Positions 11,811 through 22,566 of a stretch of 64,000 nt of DNA are shown here, piece after piece. The notes beneath the pieces are model-generated. The model was not told the origin of the DNA, did not search any database, and saw only the letters and a program-made list of their open reading frames with translations. Numbering within the stretch: the first letter of the stretch is position 1; every line of letters begins with the position of its first letter. The DNA is from Okapia johnstoni (taxonomy: Eukaryota; Chordata; Mammalia; Artiodactyla; Giraffidae), in the NCBI GenBank assembly GCA_024291935.2, contig CM044320.1:33510001-33574000 (forward strand). Reading direction: 5' to 3'. The position numbers and the translations under genes are program-made.

Positions 11811-12059
11811 CTGTGGCATCTCATTCATGTTTTAGGAATATGTCACTTCAATTTGATTTTATTTGCATTTTTGTTTTAAAAGTTCCATCCTACTCCCTGC
11901 ATTAGCTGTTTTTGCCAGGCCACTTTTTCTATTTATTTGTCTTTATCTTCTTCTTTAATGCTGTAGCTTTCATCAAATGCTTGGTTATCTCTTAATATGT
12001 AAGAATGAGACAACAGAAAGTTGAGCTGTGCATATGACTGGGATTTGTCTTTTAACTGA
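11811..12059. other. AT-rich non-coding stretch
   Basis: Nothing recognised. Confidence 0.4.
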
Positions 12060-12194
12060 CCTCTGTATCTTCCCTCTCCTCATTCAACTAAACCATCCCA
12101 TTCCTTGCCACTGAACTTCCTGAAGAATTTCACTGATTTTATCATCTCCCAACTTAAACCTTTATTGCCTTCCTGTTGCTTAGAACATCAAGTG
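12060..12194 (+). mobile_element. L2 LINE relic, left part
   Basis: CAACTTAAACCTTTATTGCC and TTCCTGTTGCTTAGAACATC match the stretch of L2 that precedes CCCCAACCTAC. The continuation lies beyond the inserted CHR SINE, at 12549. Confidence 0.62.
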
Positions 12195-12210
12195 AAAAAT
12201 CCTTACTCTG

Positions 12211-12532
12211 GGGTCTTCCCTGGTGGCTAAATGGTAAAGAATCCTCCTGGCAATGTAGGAAACACAGGTTCGATTCCTGATCTCGGAAGATCCCACATAC
12301 CGTGGAGCAACTAAGCCCATGTGCCACACATATCGAGCCTGCTTGCGCTGTCAAGCCCATGAGCTGCAAGTACGGAAACCCGGGCAGTTAGAGCCAGTGC
12401 TCTGCAAGAAGAGAAGCCTCTGCAATGAGAAGCCCGCATATTGCAACTAGAGAGTAACCCCAGCTCGCTGTAGCTAGAGAAAAGCTCTTGCAGCAATGAA
12501 GACCCAGCACAGCCATAAATAAGTAAAATTAT
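12211..12532 (+). mobile_element. Full-length CHR-type SINE with target duplication
   Basis: The head GGTCTTCCCTGGTGGCTAAATGG leads into the B-box region GGTTCGATTCC, the CHR body (AGCAACTAAGCCCATGTGCC, AAGAGAAGCCTCTGCAATGA, ATGAAGACCCAGCACAGCC) and an AAATAAGTAAAATT tail. AAAAATCCTTACTCTG at 12195-12210 is repeated with one mismatch at 12533-12548, bounding the element. Confidence 0.88.
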
Positions 12533-12548
12533 AAAAATTCTTACTCTG

Positions 12549-12690
12549 ATGTTCAACCCCAACCTACTTTTCTAGTTTTGTATTCTAAATTCTCCTTCCT
12601 GTAACTTCTAGTCCAGTCAGTGTTTTGTCAACACATCATTTCTGTTTCTCCACCTTTGCCCACATTGTTTTCCTTTTTTCTGTATGTCAA
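12549..12690 (+). mobile_element. L2 LINE relic, right part
   Basis: The L2 text resumes with TTCAACCCCAACCTACTTTTC directly after the CHR target duplication. Confidence 0.6.
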
Positions 12691-13100
12691 ATCCTATACC
12701 TTTTCCAAGTGCTTTAATATTCAGTCAAAAGATTTTTTTATTCACTCATGTACTCAGTCTTTCAAAAACCATTTCTTTTTGGCTTTTTATTTGCCAAGCA
12801 TAATGAAAGCTATTGGAGATGTGATGGTGAATGCAATAGAGTTTCTACCTTCAAAGACATTTTGCCTAGTGGCAGAAACAGAGAAGAAACGGCAATTTCG
12901 AAACCTCCATACTGAGAGAGCAAGACCTTGAGAGGAATATCGAGCCCAATCTTAGGTCATCAGGCCAGGGTTCCTGGAGGAAGTGAATCTAAGTGAAGAT
13001 CTCACCTACTCTAATCTAGGTCACAGTGATCTTGCAGTCTCTCCGAGTATACTGTCCTTATCATTCATTTGACTTTTACTTACCTGGAGTTTTGTATTAC
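12691..13100. other. Non-coding stretch, possible MIR/L2 debris
   Basis: ATTTGCCAAGCATAATGAAAG and TGATGGTGAATGCAATAGAG faintly recall ancient repeats; no frame or exon is supported. Confidence 0.35.
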
Positions 13101-13116
13101 TGTACCGAACACAAGG

Positions 13117-13327
13117 GGCTTCCCAGGGAGCACAGTGGTAAAGAATCTGCCTGCCAGTGCAGGATACAAAGGTTTGATCCTCGGGTTGGGAAGATCCCCT
13201 CGAGAGGGAAATGGCAACCCACTCCAGTATTCTTGCCTGGGAAATCCCATGGACAGAAGAGCCCGGTGGGCTACAGTCCATCAGGTTGCAAAGAGTAGGA
13301 CATGACTGAGCACACACACATAATACA
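13117..13327 (+). mobile_element. Bov-tA SINE with target duplication
   Basis: A complete head and Bov-A tail. Its flanks TACCGAACACAAGG (13103-13116) and TACTGAACACAAGG (13328-13341) are a 14-base target duplication with one mismatch. A short CA run sits at the tail. Confidence 0.92.
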
Positions 13328-13341
13328 TACTGAACACAAGG

Positions 13342-13879
13342 CATTTTTAAACTTTTAATCATAGCTCCCTAATCTAAGTTCAATCTTCTTAATGACGGAA
13401 GCCGTAATCTTACATCCCTTTGTCTTCATACCCTTCCTCTCAATTAAGAACAAATGTCTTACCCATTGTCTAGGGAGCTCTTGTGTGTTTAGAAGAACTA
13501 ATTTTCAGTAGACTATTCTACCCTTGCTTGAATGCTTTTCTTTCTCCAAGTCTTTTTTTCAAAGAATATTTATTGAATATTTATTGTATATCAAAAATCA
13601 CTGCACATCTTTGGAATATCGCAAATGCTACGGTAAAATGTGCACAAGATACAAAGTGTAAAGAAGGGAGTGATTTCTTCTGAGTATGCTTCCTTTTAGT
13701 TTTGTTTAGTTTTCATTTTTAAGGAAGAGTTATGTGACGTGAATTAAAGGTAATCTGGTTGCTGTACACAATAGCCATACACATGGGTATACAAAAAAAT
13801 GGTTTCATTCATTTTAGTCACTTTTTAATCTTGTCTTTATGTATAAAATATGAACAATTTGAAAGTCAATATAGTACTA
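13342..13879. other. Non-coding stretch, nothing firm
   Basis: AT-rich. AAAGAATATTTATTGAATATTTATTG at about 13561 may be MIR/L2 debris. Confidence 0.4.
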
Positions 13880-14825
13880 ATTTATAGTGGGATGGAACAA
13901 CAGACTAGTTCAAAATTGGGAAAGGAGTATGTCAAGGCTATATATTGTTACCCTGCTTATTTAACTTATGTGCAGAGTACATCATGCATAATGCCAGGCT
14001 GGGTGAAGCACAAGTTGGAATCAAGATTGCCAGGAGAAATATCAATAACCTCAGATATGCAGATGACACCACCCTTATGGCAGAAAGCAAAGTGGAACTA
14101 AAGAGCCTCTTGATGAATGTGAAAGAGGAGAGTGAAAAAGCTGGCTTGAAACTCAGCATTCAAAAAACTAAGATCATGGCATCCAGTCCTATCACTTCAT
14201 GGCAAATAGATGGGGAAACAATGTAAACAGTGACTGATTTTATTTTCTTGGGCTCCAAATTCACTGACGATGGTGGCTGCAGCCATGAAATTGAAAGACA
14301 CTAGCTCCTTGGAAGAAAACCTATGACAAACCTAGACAGCATATTAGAAAGCAGACATTACTTTGCTGACAAAGGTCTGTATAGTCGATGCTGTGGTTTT
14401 TCCAATAGTCATGTATGGATGTGAGAGTTGGACCATAAAGAAGGCTGAGTGCTGAAGAATTTATGCTTTCAACCTGTGGTGTTGGAGAAGACTCTTGGGA
14501 GTCCTTTGGACAGCAAGGAGATCAAAGAAGTCAATCATAAAGGAAATCAATCTGAATATTCATTGGAAGGACTGAGCTGAAGCTAAAGCTCTAATTCTTT
14601 GGCCACCTGATGCAAGGAGCAGACTCACTGGAAAAGACCCTGATGTTGAGAAAGATTGAAGGCAGGAGAAGAAGGGGACGACAGAGGATGAGATGGTTGG
14701 ATGGCATCATTGACTCAATGAACATGAGTTTGAGCAAGCTCTGGAAGATGGTGAAGGACAGGGAAGCCTGGCATGCTGCAGTTCATGGGGTCACAAAGAG
14801 TTGGACATGAGTGAGCGACTGAACA
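13880..14825 (+). mobile_element. BovB (RTE-type) LINE, 3' fragment
   Basis: BovB encodes an endonuclease/reverse transcriptase that supplies retrotransposition in ruminants. This copy starts inside the reverse-transcriptase domain and runs to the 3' end (GGGAAGCCTGGCATGCTGC, then GAGTGAGCGACTGAAC). The catalytic YADD box can be read in the 13945-14226 frame (RYADDTTL). The upstream RT text, starting MEQQTSSKLGK, is in another frame, so there is a frameshift near 13918. Later stops (for example TAA just after 14220) break the C-terminal part. The endonuclease and the first half of the RT are missing. It cannot make a working protein. Confidence 0.93.
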
Positions 14826-14837
14826 GCAAACAGTGGG

Positions 14838-14878
14838 ATGATGATGACGATGATAATGTTGATGATGATGATGCTAAG
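14838..14878. repeat. (GAT)n-like trinucleotide repeat at BovB 3' end
   Basis: Imperfect GATGAT units follow the BovB end. BovB elements commonly end in short simple repeats, so this may be the derived tail. Confidence 0.6.
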
Positions 14879-14930
14879 CTCAAGATCCAATGTTACTGTA
14901 GGAAGCCATTCATTAACATATTTCTTGTTT

Positions 14931-15279
14931 AGAAATTTCATTTATTTGTTTATCTTTGGCTGTGCTGAGTGTTTTGTTGCTGCATGTGGGCTTTCTCGAG
15001 TTGTGGTGAGCAGGGGCTACTCTCTAGTCACAATGTGTAGTCTTCCCATTGTGGCAGTCTCTCCTAGTTTGGAGCACAGGCTCTAGTGCATGAGCTTCAG
15101 CACTTGCATCACACGGGCTCAGTAGCTGAAGCTCATAGGCTCCAGAGTATGTGCTCAGTAGTTGTGGCACATGGCCTTAGCTGTTCCAAGGCATGTGGAA
15201 TCTCCTAGGATCAGGGATCAAACCTGTGTCCCCTGCATTGGCAGGCTGATTCCTACCCATTGTGCCACCAGGGAAGTCC
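14931..15279 (-). mobile_element. Full-length CHR-type SINE with 20-base target duplication
   Basis: The minus strand carries the whole CHR body, ending at GGGACTTCCCTGGTGGCACA. The host sequence CATTAACATATTTCTTGTTT (14911-14930) recurs as CATTAACATACTTCTTGCTT (15280-15299), two differences in 20, bounding the insertion. Confidence 0.9.
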
Positions 15280-15299
15280 CATTAACATACTTCTTGCTT

Positions 15300-15970
15300 C
15301 TGTTTTTGACAAAATCTGTTATTTCTCATCTCTGAGGGTTCTGTTGATGCATTTTTGACTTTATATTTTTCCTAGTCTACCTTCCTATTATGAAGCTTCA
15401 AGCCCCTTAAAACTTTAATAACTTCCATTTCTCAGTGCTCTGAATTTTAAGATTGGACTCACAAGAGGCTAGAAGCAAAATGCTATTCTGTTTTGTACCA
15501 CTATTTATTTATATAGCCATTTCCTCAAAAAAATTTCAATTTGAAATGTTTGGTGGAGAATATAAAAGCCCATGTAAGTTGACCCAATTTTCACTTCTTT
15601 AACAGAACAGAGTGAAATTTAAATTAATAGGACCACAAAGCCAGTCCACACTTTATTAACTAGTGGGATCTTTGACTTTTAAAGTCAATTTTCATTCATT
15701 TATCTTGAAAAAAAAAACCCAAAATTTCTACTTAGAGTAACCAATGGTTCTGCTTTGCCTGATACTGAGGTTGTTCCTAAGACACAAGATTTTCAGTGTT
15801 GGAACCAAGGAAATCCCTGGCAAACTGGAATGAGTTGGTTATCACATAGATAGATAGACATTAGAGGTATAAAAATAAGTAAATAAAAGGCATTAGTTTT
15901 ATATGGTAAACAATTGTTTTCCATTAATTTTATATCCCATATAAGTACTTAAATATATACATTTATATGC
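15300..15970. other. AT-rich non-coding stretch
   Basis: Nothing recognised apart from short A and GATA runs (about 15847). Confidence 0.45.
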
Positions 15971-15971
15971 A

Positions 15972-16110
15972 TATGTCCCTGGAGAAGGAAATGACAACCC
16001 ACTCCATTATTCTTGCCTGGAGAATTCCATGGACAAAGGAGCCTGGCGGGCTACAGTCCATGGGTCGCAAAGAGTCAGATATGACCGAGTGACTGACACT
16101 ACTACTACTA
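15972..16110 (+). mobile_element. Bov-A fragment lacking the tRNA head
   Basis: It begins in the middle of Bov-A (CCTGGAGAAGGAAATGACAA) and ends with an ACTACTACTA tail. The tRNA-derived promoter half is absent. Confidence 0.85.
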
Positions 16111-16120
16111 TATGCATATG

Positions 16121-16202
16121 TATTGGGTTGGCTAAAGTTTGTTTGAGTTTTACCATATTACCTGACATAAATCTCTAAGGACTTTTCTGGCCAATCCAGT
16201 AT
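16121..16202. mobile_element. Mariner-type miniature transposon
   Basis: An 82-base unit with imperfect inverted ends: TATTGGGTTGGCTAAAGTTT on the left and ACTTTTCTGGCCAATCCAGTA on the right, bounded by TA dinucleotides as expected for Tc1/mariner insertion. It is too small to encode a transposase and would have relied on a full-length relative. Confidence 0.75.
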
Positions 16203-16209
16203 GTATATG

Positions 16210-16408
16210 GGGCTTCCCTGATGGCTCACACAGTAAAGAATCTGCCTGCAACTCAGAAGACCTGGGTTCGATCCCTGGGTCACGAAGATCCCTGAAGAGA
16301 GAAATAGCTACCCACCCCAGTATTCTTGTCTGGAGAATTCCATGGACAGAGGAGCCTGGCAGGCTACAGTCCATGGGGTCGCAAAGAGTCAGACATGACT
16401 ATACACTT
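16210..16408 (+). mobile_element. Bov-tA SINE
   Basis: Full head (GGCTTCCCTGATGGCTCACA) and tail. No clear target duplication. Confidence 0.9.
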
Positions 16409-16420
16409 ATCTATTTATTG

Positions 16421-16566
16421 GGGTTTCCCAGGTGGTACTAGTGGTAAAGATCCTGCCTGCCAATACAGGAGATGTAAGAGACATGGGTTTGAGCCCTGGG
16501 TCTGTAAGATCCCCTGGAGAAGGGAATGGCTACCCACCCCAGTATTCTTGCCTGGAGAATTCCATG
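16421..16566 (+). mobile_element. Bov-tA SINE, 3' truncated
   Basis: The head GGTTTCCCAGGTGGTACTAG is intact, but the element stops at GAGAATTCCATG in the Bov-A part. It lies 12 bases after the preceding copy. Confidence 0.88.
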
Positions 16567-17112
16567 ATCTATTTATCACCATTTAATTTTTCTTTAGTTG
16601 AATCATCTTTGAAGTGAGGAGAATAATATACAGCATGCTCACAGGAGTGTTCAGTTGCTTAATTAATACATGTAAATTGCTTTGGGATCCTTTGATGAAA
16701 GCACTAAATAACTGTAAAGTTTGTAACAATATTATTCTTATTGTATTCAGAAGGGCTCAGCAGAACTCAAAGCACCTTACTGATTGAACTTGGAGGGACT
16801 ACTTTACCATCACTTAGATACTGTAATTTCCTTGGAGGTTCCACTAACAATATTCACATAATATGGAACTAGTTTGAAACAAATTGTTCCTTTAAAAATA
16901 TCAAAGAAGGAAGGCAAATGAAATAGGGCCTCTTGACCACAGGAACAAAAGACATACTCAGGAAGGAGGTAGTTGCACAAGCCACCTGGCTCTTGTCAAA
17001 AAAAATAAAACAACTATAAGAAAGAGCCCTTTTAGGAAGCAAGATTTTTTCTTCTTGTATGCATTCTATGTAAATATATTTCTGTGATTTGTAATTGGTC
17101 TTAGTTACTGAA
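16567..17112. other. Non-coding stretch, nothing recognised
   Basis: No repeat or exon seen. Confidence 0.45.
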
Positions 17113-17260
17113 AATGTTGGGAAGTTCCCCCAGGAAGGGCACGACAACCCACTCCAGTATTCCTGCCTGGAGAACCCATGGACAGAGGAGCCTGGTGGGC
17201 TACAGTCCATAGGGTCACTCAATGTTGGGCACGACCCAAGCGACTTAGCATGCACTAAAA
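17113..17260 (+). mobile_element. Bov-A fragment without tRNA head
   Basis: Bov-A text runs from about CCCAGGAAGGGCACGACAAC to GACCCAAGCGACTTAGCATG. Confidence 0.82.
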
Positions 17261-17264
17261 ATGT

Positions 17265-17745
17265 CAGGTTCTCCATTGACAGATACAGTAGTTTTTCCAG
17301 GGCAAAATTGGGAGTATTTGAGACAAAAATAAATGGCATTGTTCAAATGGAATGTTTCACCATTTTATGCTTAAATATTCCTGTGTGTATTTCTTAAGAA
17401 CAGAATATTGTCTTACATAACCATAGAATGATCATCAAAATCAGAAAATTCACATTAACTTTATCTAAATTATATATCTTAATCATATTTTCATCAACTG
17501 TCACCAAAATGTCCTTTATAGTAAATAATCATAAAATTCTGGTCAAGGATCTAATTGGGGATTAAATGTTACATTTAGCTGTGTTATCTCTCTAGTTTTT
17601 AAAATCTGAAACAATTTCTCAGTCTACCTTTTGTTTTTTCCAGGAAGTTTATATTTTGAAGAGTATAGGCCAGTTATTTTGCGTAATATCTCTGACTTCT
17701 GTTCGTCTGATGTTCTTCATGATGAATTTGAGGGAAAGCAGGGTG
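17265..17745. other. AT-rich non-coding stretch
   Basis: Nothing recognised. Confidence 0.45.
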
Positions 17746-17749
17746 AGCT

Positions 17750-17962
17750 ACAAGGGTTGTAGCTCATCAGTAAAGAGTCTGTCTGCAGTGCAGGAGACCT
17801 GGGTTCGATTCCTGGGTTGGAAGATCCTGTGGAGAAGGAAATGGCAACCCACTCCAGTATTCTTGCCTGGAGAATCCCATGGATAGAGGAGCCTGGCAGG
17901 CTACAGACCATGGGGTCGCAAGTGTTGGTGTCGGACACGACTTAACGACTAAACCACCACCA
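17750..17962 (+). mobile_element. Bov-tA SINE
   Basis: Head near TTGTAGCTCATCAGTAAAG, B box GGTTCGATTCC, and a CCACCACCAC tail. Confidence 0.88.
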
Positions 17963-18002
17963 CCACAGGGTAAGATAAAAGTAATGTGACCTCACTATAT
18001 CA

Positions 18003-18196
18003 TGCTGCTGCTGCTGTTGAGTCCCTTCAGTCATATCTGACTCTTTCTAACCCCATGAACTATAGCCAGCAAGGATCCTCTGTCCATAGGATTCTCCAGG
18101 CAAAAATGATGGAGTGGGTAGCCATGCCCTCCTCCAGGGGATCTTCATGAACCGGAGACAGAACTCAAGTCTCTTATGTCTCCTGTGTTGGCAGGT
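18003..18196 (-). mobile_element. Bov-tA SINE, opposite to its neighbour
   Basis: The + strand shows the complement, from CTGCTGCTGCTGTTGAGTC to CTCCTGTGTTGGCAG. The tRNA head seems shortened and joins the BovB fragment directly. With the + copy at 17750 it forms an inverted pair about 40 bases apart. Confidence 0.85.
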
Positions 18197-18197
18197 C

Positions 18198-20228
18198 AGT
18201 GACAAATAGATTCAATATAGAAGTGACAAATAGATTCAAGGGATTAGATCTGATAGACAGAGTGCCTGAAGAACTATGGACCCAGGTTCATGCCATTGTA
18301 CAGGAGACGGTGATCAAGACCATCCCCAAGAAAAAGAAATGCAAAAAGGCAAAATGGCTGTCTGAGGAGGCCTTACAAAGAGCTGAGAAAAGAAGAGAAG
18401 TGAAAGGCAAAGGAGAAAAGGGAAGATATACCCATCTGAATGCAGTGTTCCAAAGAATAGCAAGGAGAGATAAAAAAGCCTTCCTCAGTGATCAATGCAA
18501 AGAAATAGAGGAAAACAACAGAATGGGAAAGACTAGAGATCTCTTCAAGAAAATTAGAGATATCAAGAGACATTTTCTGCAAAGATGGGCACAACAATGG
18601 AGAGAAATGGTATAGACCTAACAGAAGCAGAAGATAGTAAAAAGAGGTGGCAAGAATACACAGAAGAACTATACAAAAAAGATCTTCATGACCCAGATAA
18701 CCATGATGGTGTGATCACTCACCTAGAGACAGATATCCTGGAATGAGGAAGTCAAATGGGCCTTAGGAAGCATCACTACAAGCAAAGCTAGTGGAGGTAG
18801 TGGAATTCCAGTTGAGCTATTTCAAATCCTGAAAGATGATGCTGTGAAAGTGCTGCACTCAATATGTGAGCAAATTTGGAAAACTCAGCAGTGGCCACAG
18901 GACTGGAAAAGGTCAGTTTTCATTGCAATGCCAAAGAATGCTCAAACTACCATACAATTGCACTCATCTCACACGCTAGTCAAGTAATCCTCAAAATTCT
19001 CCAAGCCAGGCTTCAACAGTACGTGAACTGTGACCTTCCAGATGTTCAAGCTGGATTTAGAAAAGGCAGAGCAACCAGAGATCAAATTGCCAACATCTGT
19101 TGAATCATCGAAAAAGCAAGAGAGTTCCAGAAAAACATCTACTTCTGCTTTATTGACTGTGCCAAAGCCTTTGACTGTGTGGATCACCACAAACTGTGGA
19201 AAATTCTGAAAGAGATGGAAATACCAGACCAGCTTACCTGCCTCCTGAGAAATCTGTATCAGGTCAAGAAGCAACAGTTAGAACCAGACATGGAACAACA
19301 GACAGGTTCCAAATCGGGAAAGAAGTACATTAAGGCTGTATATTGTCACCCTGCTTATTTAACTTATATGCAGAGTACTTCATGCAAGATGCTGGGCTGG
19401 AAGAAGCACAAGCTGGAATCACTATTGCCGGGAGAAATATCAATAACCTCAGATATGCAGATGACACCACCCCTATGGCGTAAAGTGAAGAAGAACTAAA
19501 GAGCCTCTTGATAAAAGTGAAAGAGGAGAGTGAAAAAGTTGGCTTTTCAGAAAACTAAGATCCTGGCATCTGATCCCATCACTTCATGGCAAATAGATGG
19601 GGAAACGATGGAAACAGTGACAGACTTCATTTTAGGGGCTCCAAAATCACTGCAGATGGTGACTGCAGCCATGCAATTAAAAGATGCTTGCTCCTTGGAA
19701 GAAAAGATATGACCAACCTAGACAGCATATTAAAAAGTAGAGACATTACTTTGCCAACAAAAGTCCATCTAGTCAAAGCTATGGTTTTTCCAGTAGTCAT
19801 GTATGGATGTGAGTGTTGGACCCATAAAGAAAGCTGAGTGCTGAAGAATTGATGCTTTTGAACTGTGGTGTTGGAGAAGAGTCTTGAGAGTCCCTTGGAC
19901 TGCAAGGAGATCAAACCAGTCAATCCTAAAGGAAATAAGTCCTGAATATTCATTGAAAGGACTTATGCTGAAGCTGAGACTCCAATACTTTGGCCACCTG
20001 ATGTGAAGAACTGACTCATTTGAATAGATCCTGATGCTGGGAAAGATCGAAGGCAGGAGGAGAAGGGGATGACAGAAGATGAGATGGTTGGATGGCATCA
20101 CCGACTCAATGCACATGTGTTTAAGTAAACTCCGGGAGCCGGTGATGGACAGGGAAGCCTGGTGTGATGCAGTCCATGGGGTTACAAAGAGTCAGAAATG
20201 ACTGAGTGACTGAACTGACTGACTGACT
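18198..20228 (+). mobile_element. BovB (RTE-type) LINE, 2 kb fragment
   Basis: This is the longest BovB piece here. It starts in the linker between endonuclease and reverse transcriptase (a 138-codon frame at 18199-18615, rich in K and R). It continues through RT text QAGFRKGRATRDQIANIC (about 19040-19100), then FIDCAKAFDCVDHHKLWKIL (about 19148-19206) with the first catalytic aspartate, and a YADD box near 19456. These blocks lie in different frames with stops between them, so the copy is dead. The endonuclease is absent. The 3' end is complete (GAGTCAGAAATGACTGAGTG). A small tandem copy of TGACAAATAGATTCAA is present at 18198-18240. Confidence 0.95.
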
Positions 20229-20252
20229 TTATTGGTACATGCAATAAACAAG

Positions 20253-20287
20253 CCTATGACCAAGGATGAGCCTATGACCAAGGATGA
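20253..20287. repeat. Two-copy 17-18 base tandem duplication
   Basis: GCCTATGACCAAGGATGA occurs twice in a row (copies beginning near 20252 and 20270). Confidence 0.7.
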
Positions 20288-20690
20288 AGCCTGGAACCAC
20301 TTCAGTGGGCTGGTAGTGGATGCTGTGGGACACCATCCAACTCCACATCTGCTGGAAACACTGGTGCCCACAGACGCATCCTTCTTCATCTATTCCTTGA
20401 GCCAAGTGGCTGCCTCTCCCACATTCAACAGCTGGTTGAGATTGAGGTGCAAAGTCCTGTCCCCCTGTCTCAACTGGACAACTTGGAAAAGTAATCCCAA
20501 CTCCAGAGTTCCCTGGGGGATAGACTGAAGCTTCTGTTGCATCTGCATCTGAGTTCCATTTCTTCCTCTGTCTAATCCTGCTACCTTCTCTCACTCACCT
20601 GAGTTGTGCCAGAGATCACTTTCCAATAAATCTCCTGCATACTAACCTGAGAGTTTTAGGGTCTTTTCCCTAGGAAAACTGACCCACAGT
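20288..20690 (+). repeat. Possible LTR-like or processed relic, unassigned
   Basis: A pyrimidine-rich stretch leads to AATAAA at 20625-20630, then CTCCTGCATACTAACCTGAG. This resembles the polyadenylation region of old retroelements. Frames of 98 and 121 codons on opposite strands overlap it and show no domain. Confidence 0.35.
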
Positions 20691-20699
20691 TAGGCCATT

Positions 20700-22000
20700 T
20701 TAAATAGGTGAGTGAGTCTTTGAATAATCATTTCAAACATTAAAACAGGCTCATTTAAAACACTTCAGAATTATTAAAATAGTCTGTGTATTAATCCTCT
20801 TAAAAGAATTTTACTCCAGCGAGATTCTACCAGAGACTGTTACAGTCAGAGGACCACCACTAAGATGTCAACAAGAGGCTTTGTCCTTAGAGCTTGGTCC
20901 TTAGCTTTGCAAGCTAGAAATTTAACTTTGTCAGAGGTGATCAAACTCAAAGAAACTAATACAGAGCAATAGTAATATAGCTCTGAAAAGAACATGTAGC
21001 AATTTATAATGAGAAAAGTAATTGACTTGCAAACCAAATTTTTCTACTGGCTAACTGGCATACCCCTAATCCATAAGAAAATCTAAATGAGAAGCTAAAT
21101 CAGAAATGCATTTAATGACTAAGATGATATATCTGATGTTCACTTATCTGATTTGTCATATCTGATCATATTTGTACTATTCAGCCCTGGTTGGACTCAC
21201 CCACAAGTAGACCAGACATTTATTCCTGCTTACCATGGCAACTTACAATATTCAACTTAATACTTACAAGGCCAGTTCTCCATACGAGAGAAACAGAGTA
21301 TTTTTTAAATGTAAATTTGACACATCATTCATCTGCCTAAAACCCTGTAATAGCTGCCAGTTGTTATTAAGGGTAGATAAATCTCCTTAACCTTATCTGC
21401 AAGGCCCTGTGTGGCCTAATCAGAAAAAAAAGATCATGTTTTTGAAAGCCCTATTTGGGTTACTTCCTCCAGGAAACCAAATCAGCATAAAATACATGAG
21501 TCCAACCCTCTGAAATCAACCTGACTCAGGGGTGTTGGAGAGTGTAGCAGAATGAGAGATAGGTCCAATAACTTCTCCCCTACAATCCCTTGTTTCTAGA
21601 TTTATAAAACTATTAGGCAAAGAGAAATCATCAACCCAGCAACAAACAACATGACCCCAGACTCTACTTGAATCGTCTATGATCAAACAAGCCACAGGTT
21701 TTGTGACTTTCTTCCTTACATGTCTTGTTCTCAACCTTACCTCCACAGTTGAGAGGAAGAACAGGCACTCAGAACTGAGTGTCTATGAGGAGATTATATC
21801 AGATGGAGAGGAGGGGGTCCTCCTTATGCAAGTATTCATTCCCTGAGTCCCTATTCTTATGAGATTCTTCAAACGAGTCTCAAAACATGAAAATAACTAC
21901 TAACAAACGGACCTATTGCAAAATGAGTCTCCACACAAACCTTCCACTTAACCCTGGGTTTTATTTCTAATACCATACCAAAGTCTTAGTCTCTCTTGCT
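20700..22000. other. Non-coding stretch, nothing recognised
   Basis: About 1.3 kb with no recognisable repeat or exon. Confidence 0.45.
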
Positions 22001-22014
22001 TTCTTTTTTTTTAA

Positions 22015-22094
22015 AACCATTTTTAAAATTGAAGTCTGGTTCATTTACAATGTTGCATTAGTTTCAGGTGTGCAGCAAAGTGATTCAGCTATAC

Positions 22095-22157
<63 letters not shown>

Positions 22158-22245
22158 GGTTCTTTTCCATTATAGGTTATTACAAGATATTGAATATAGT
22201 TCCCTGCACTATATATACAGTGGGTCCTTGTTGCTTATTTTATAT
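22015..22245 (-). mobile_element. L1 3' fragment, left part of a nested group
   Basis: TTACAATGTTGCATTAGTTTC, GTGCAGCAAAGTGATTCAGC and TTCCATTATAGGTTATTACA are the antisense of the artiodactyl L1 3' region. It continues at about 22714 after two SINE insertions. Confidence 0.78.
22096..22154. repeat. (TA)n microsatellite inside L1
   Basis: About 29 uninterrupted TA units, expanded from the short TATA run normally present at this place in L1. It can form cruciform or hairpin structures. Confidence 0.95.
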
Positions 22246-22546
22246 ATTTATTTAATTTTGGCTGTGCTAGGTCTTCATTGATGTGCACAGTCTTTCTCTA
22301 GTTGCGGTGAGCAGGGGCTACTCTCTAGTTTTGGTGCTTGCGTTTCTCATTGCAGTGGCTTCTCTTCATTGCGGAGCACAAGCTCTAGGGTGCATCGACT
22401 TCAGTAATTGTGGCTCCAGGGTTCAATAGTTGTGGTGCACAAGCTTAGTTGCCCCTGGGTATGTGGGATCATCCCCCACTAGGGATCGAACCTATGTCCC
22501 CTGCTTTACAGGTGAATTCTTAACCACTGGGCCACCAGGGAAATTC
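22246..22546 (-). mobile_element. CHR-type SINE inserted in L1
   Basis: The + strand shows TTTTGGCTGTGCTAGGTCTTC through GGGCCACCAGGGAAATTC. CTTGTTGCTTATTTTATAT before it and CTTGTCATTTATTCTATAT after it look like a diverged target duplication. Confidence 0.85.
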
Positions 22547-22566
22547 TTGTCATTTATTCTATATAT

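Noticed and set aside
13117..13327. tRNA-like A/B boxes in Bov SINEs as real tRNA genes
   Set aside because: The tRNA-like part is degraded, lacks a complete cloverleaf, and is always joined to Bov-A or CHR sequence.
20229..20594. Overlapping 98- and 121-codon frames after BovB
   Set aside because: They lie on opposite strands, one enters BovB tail sequence, and no domain is seen.
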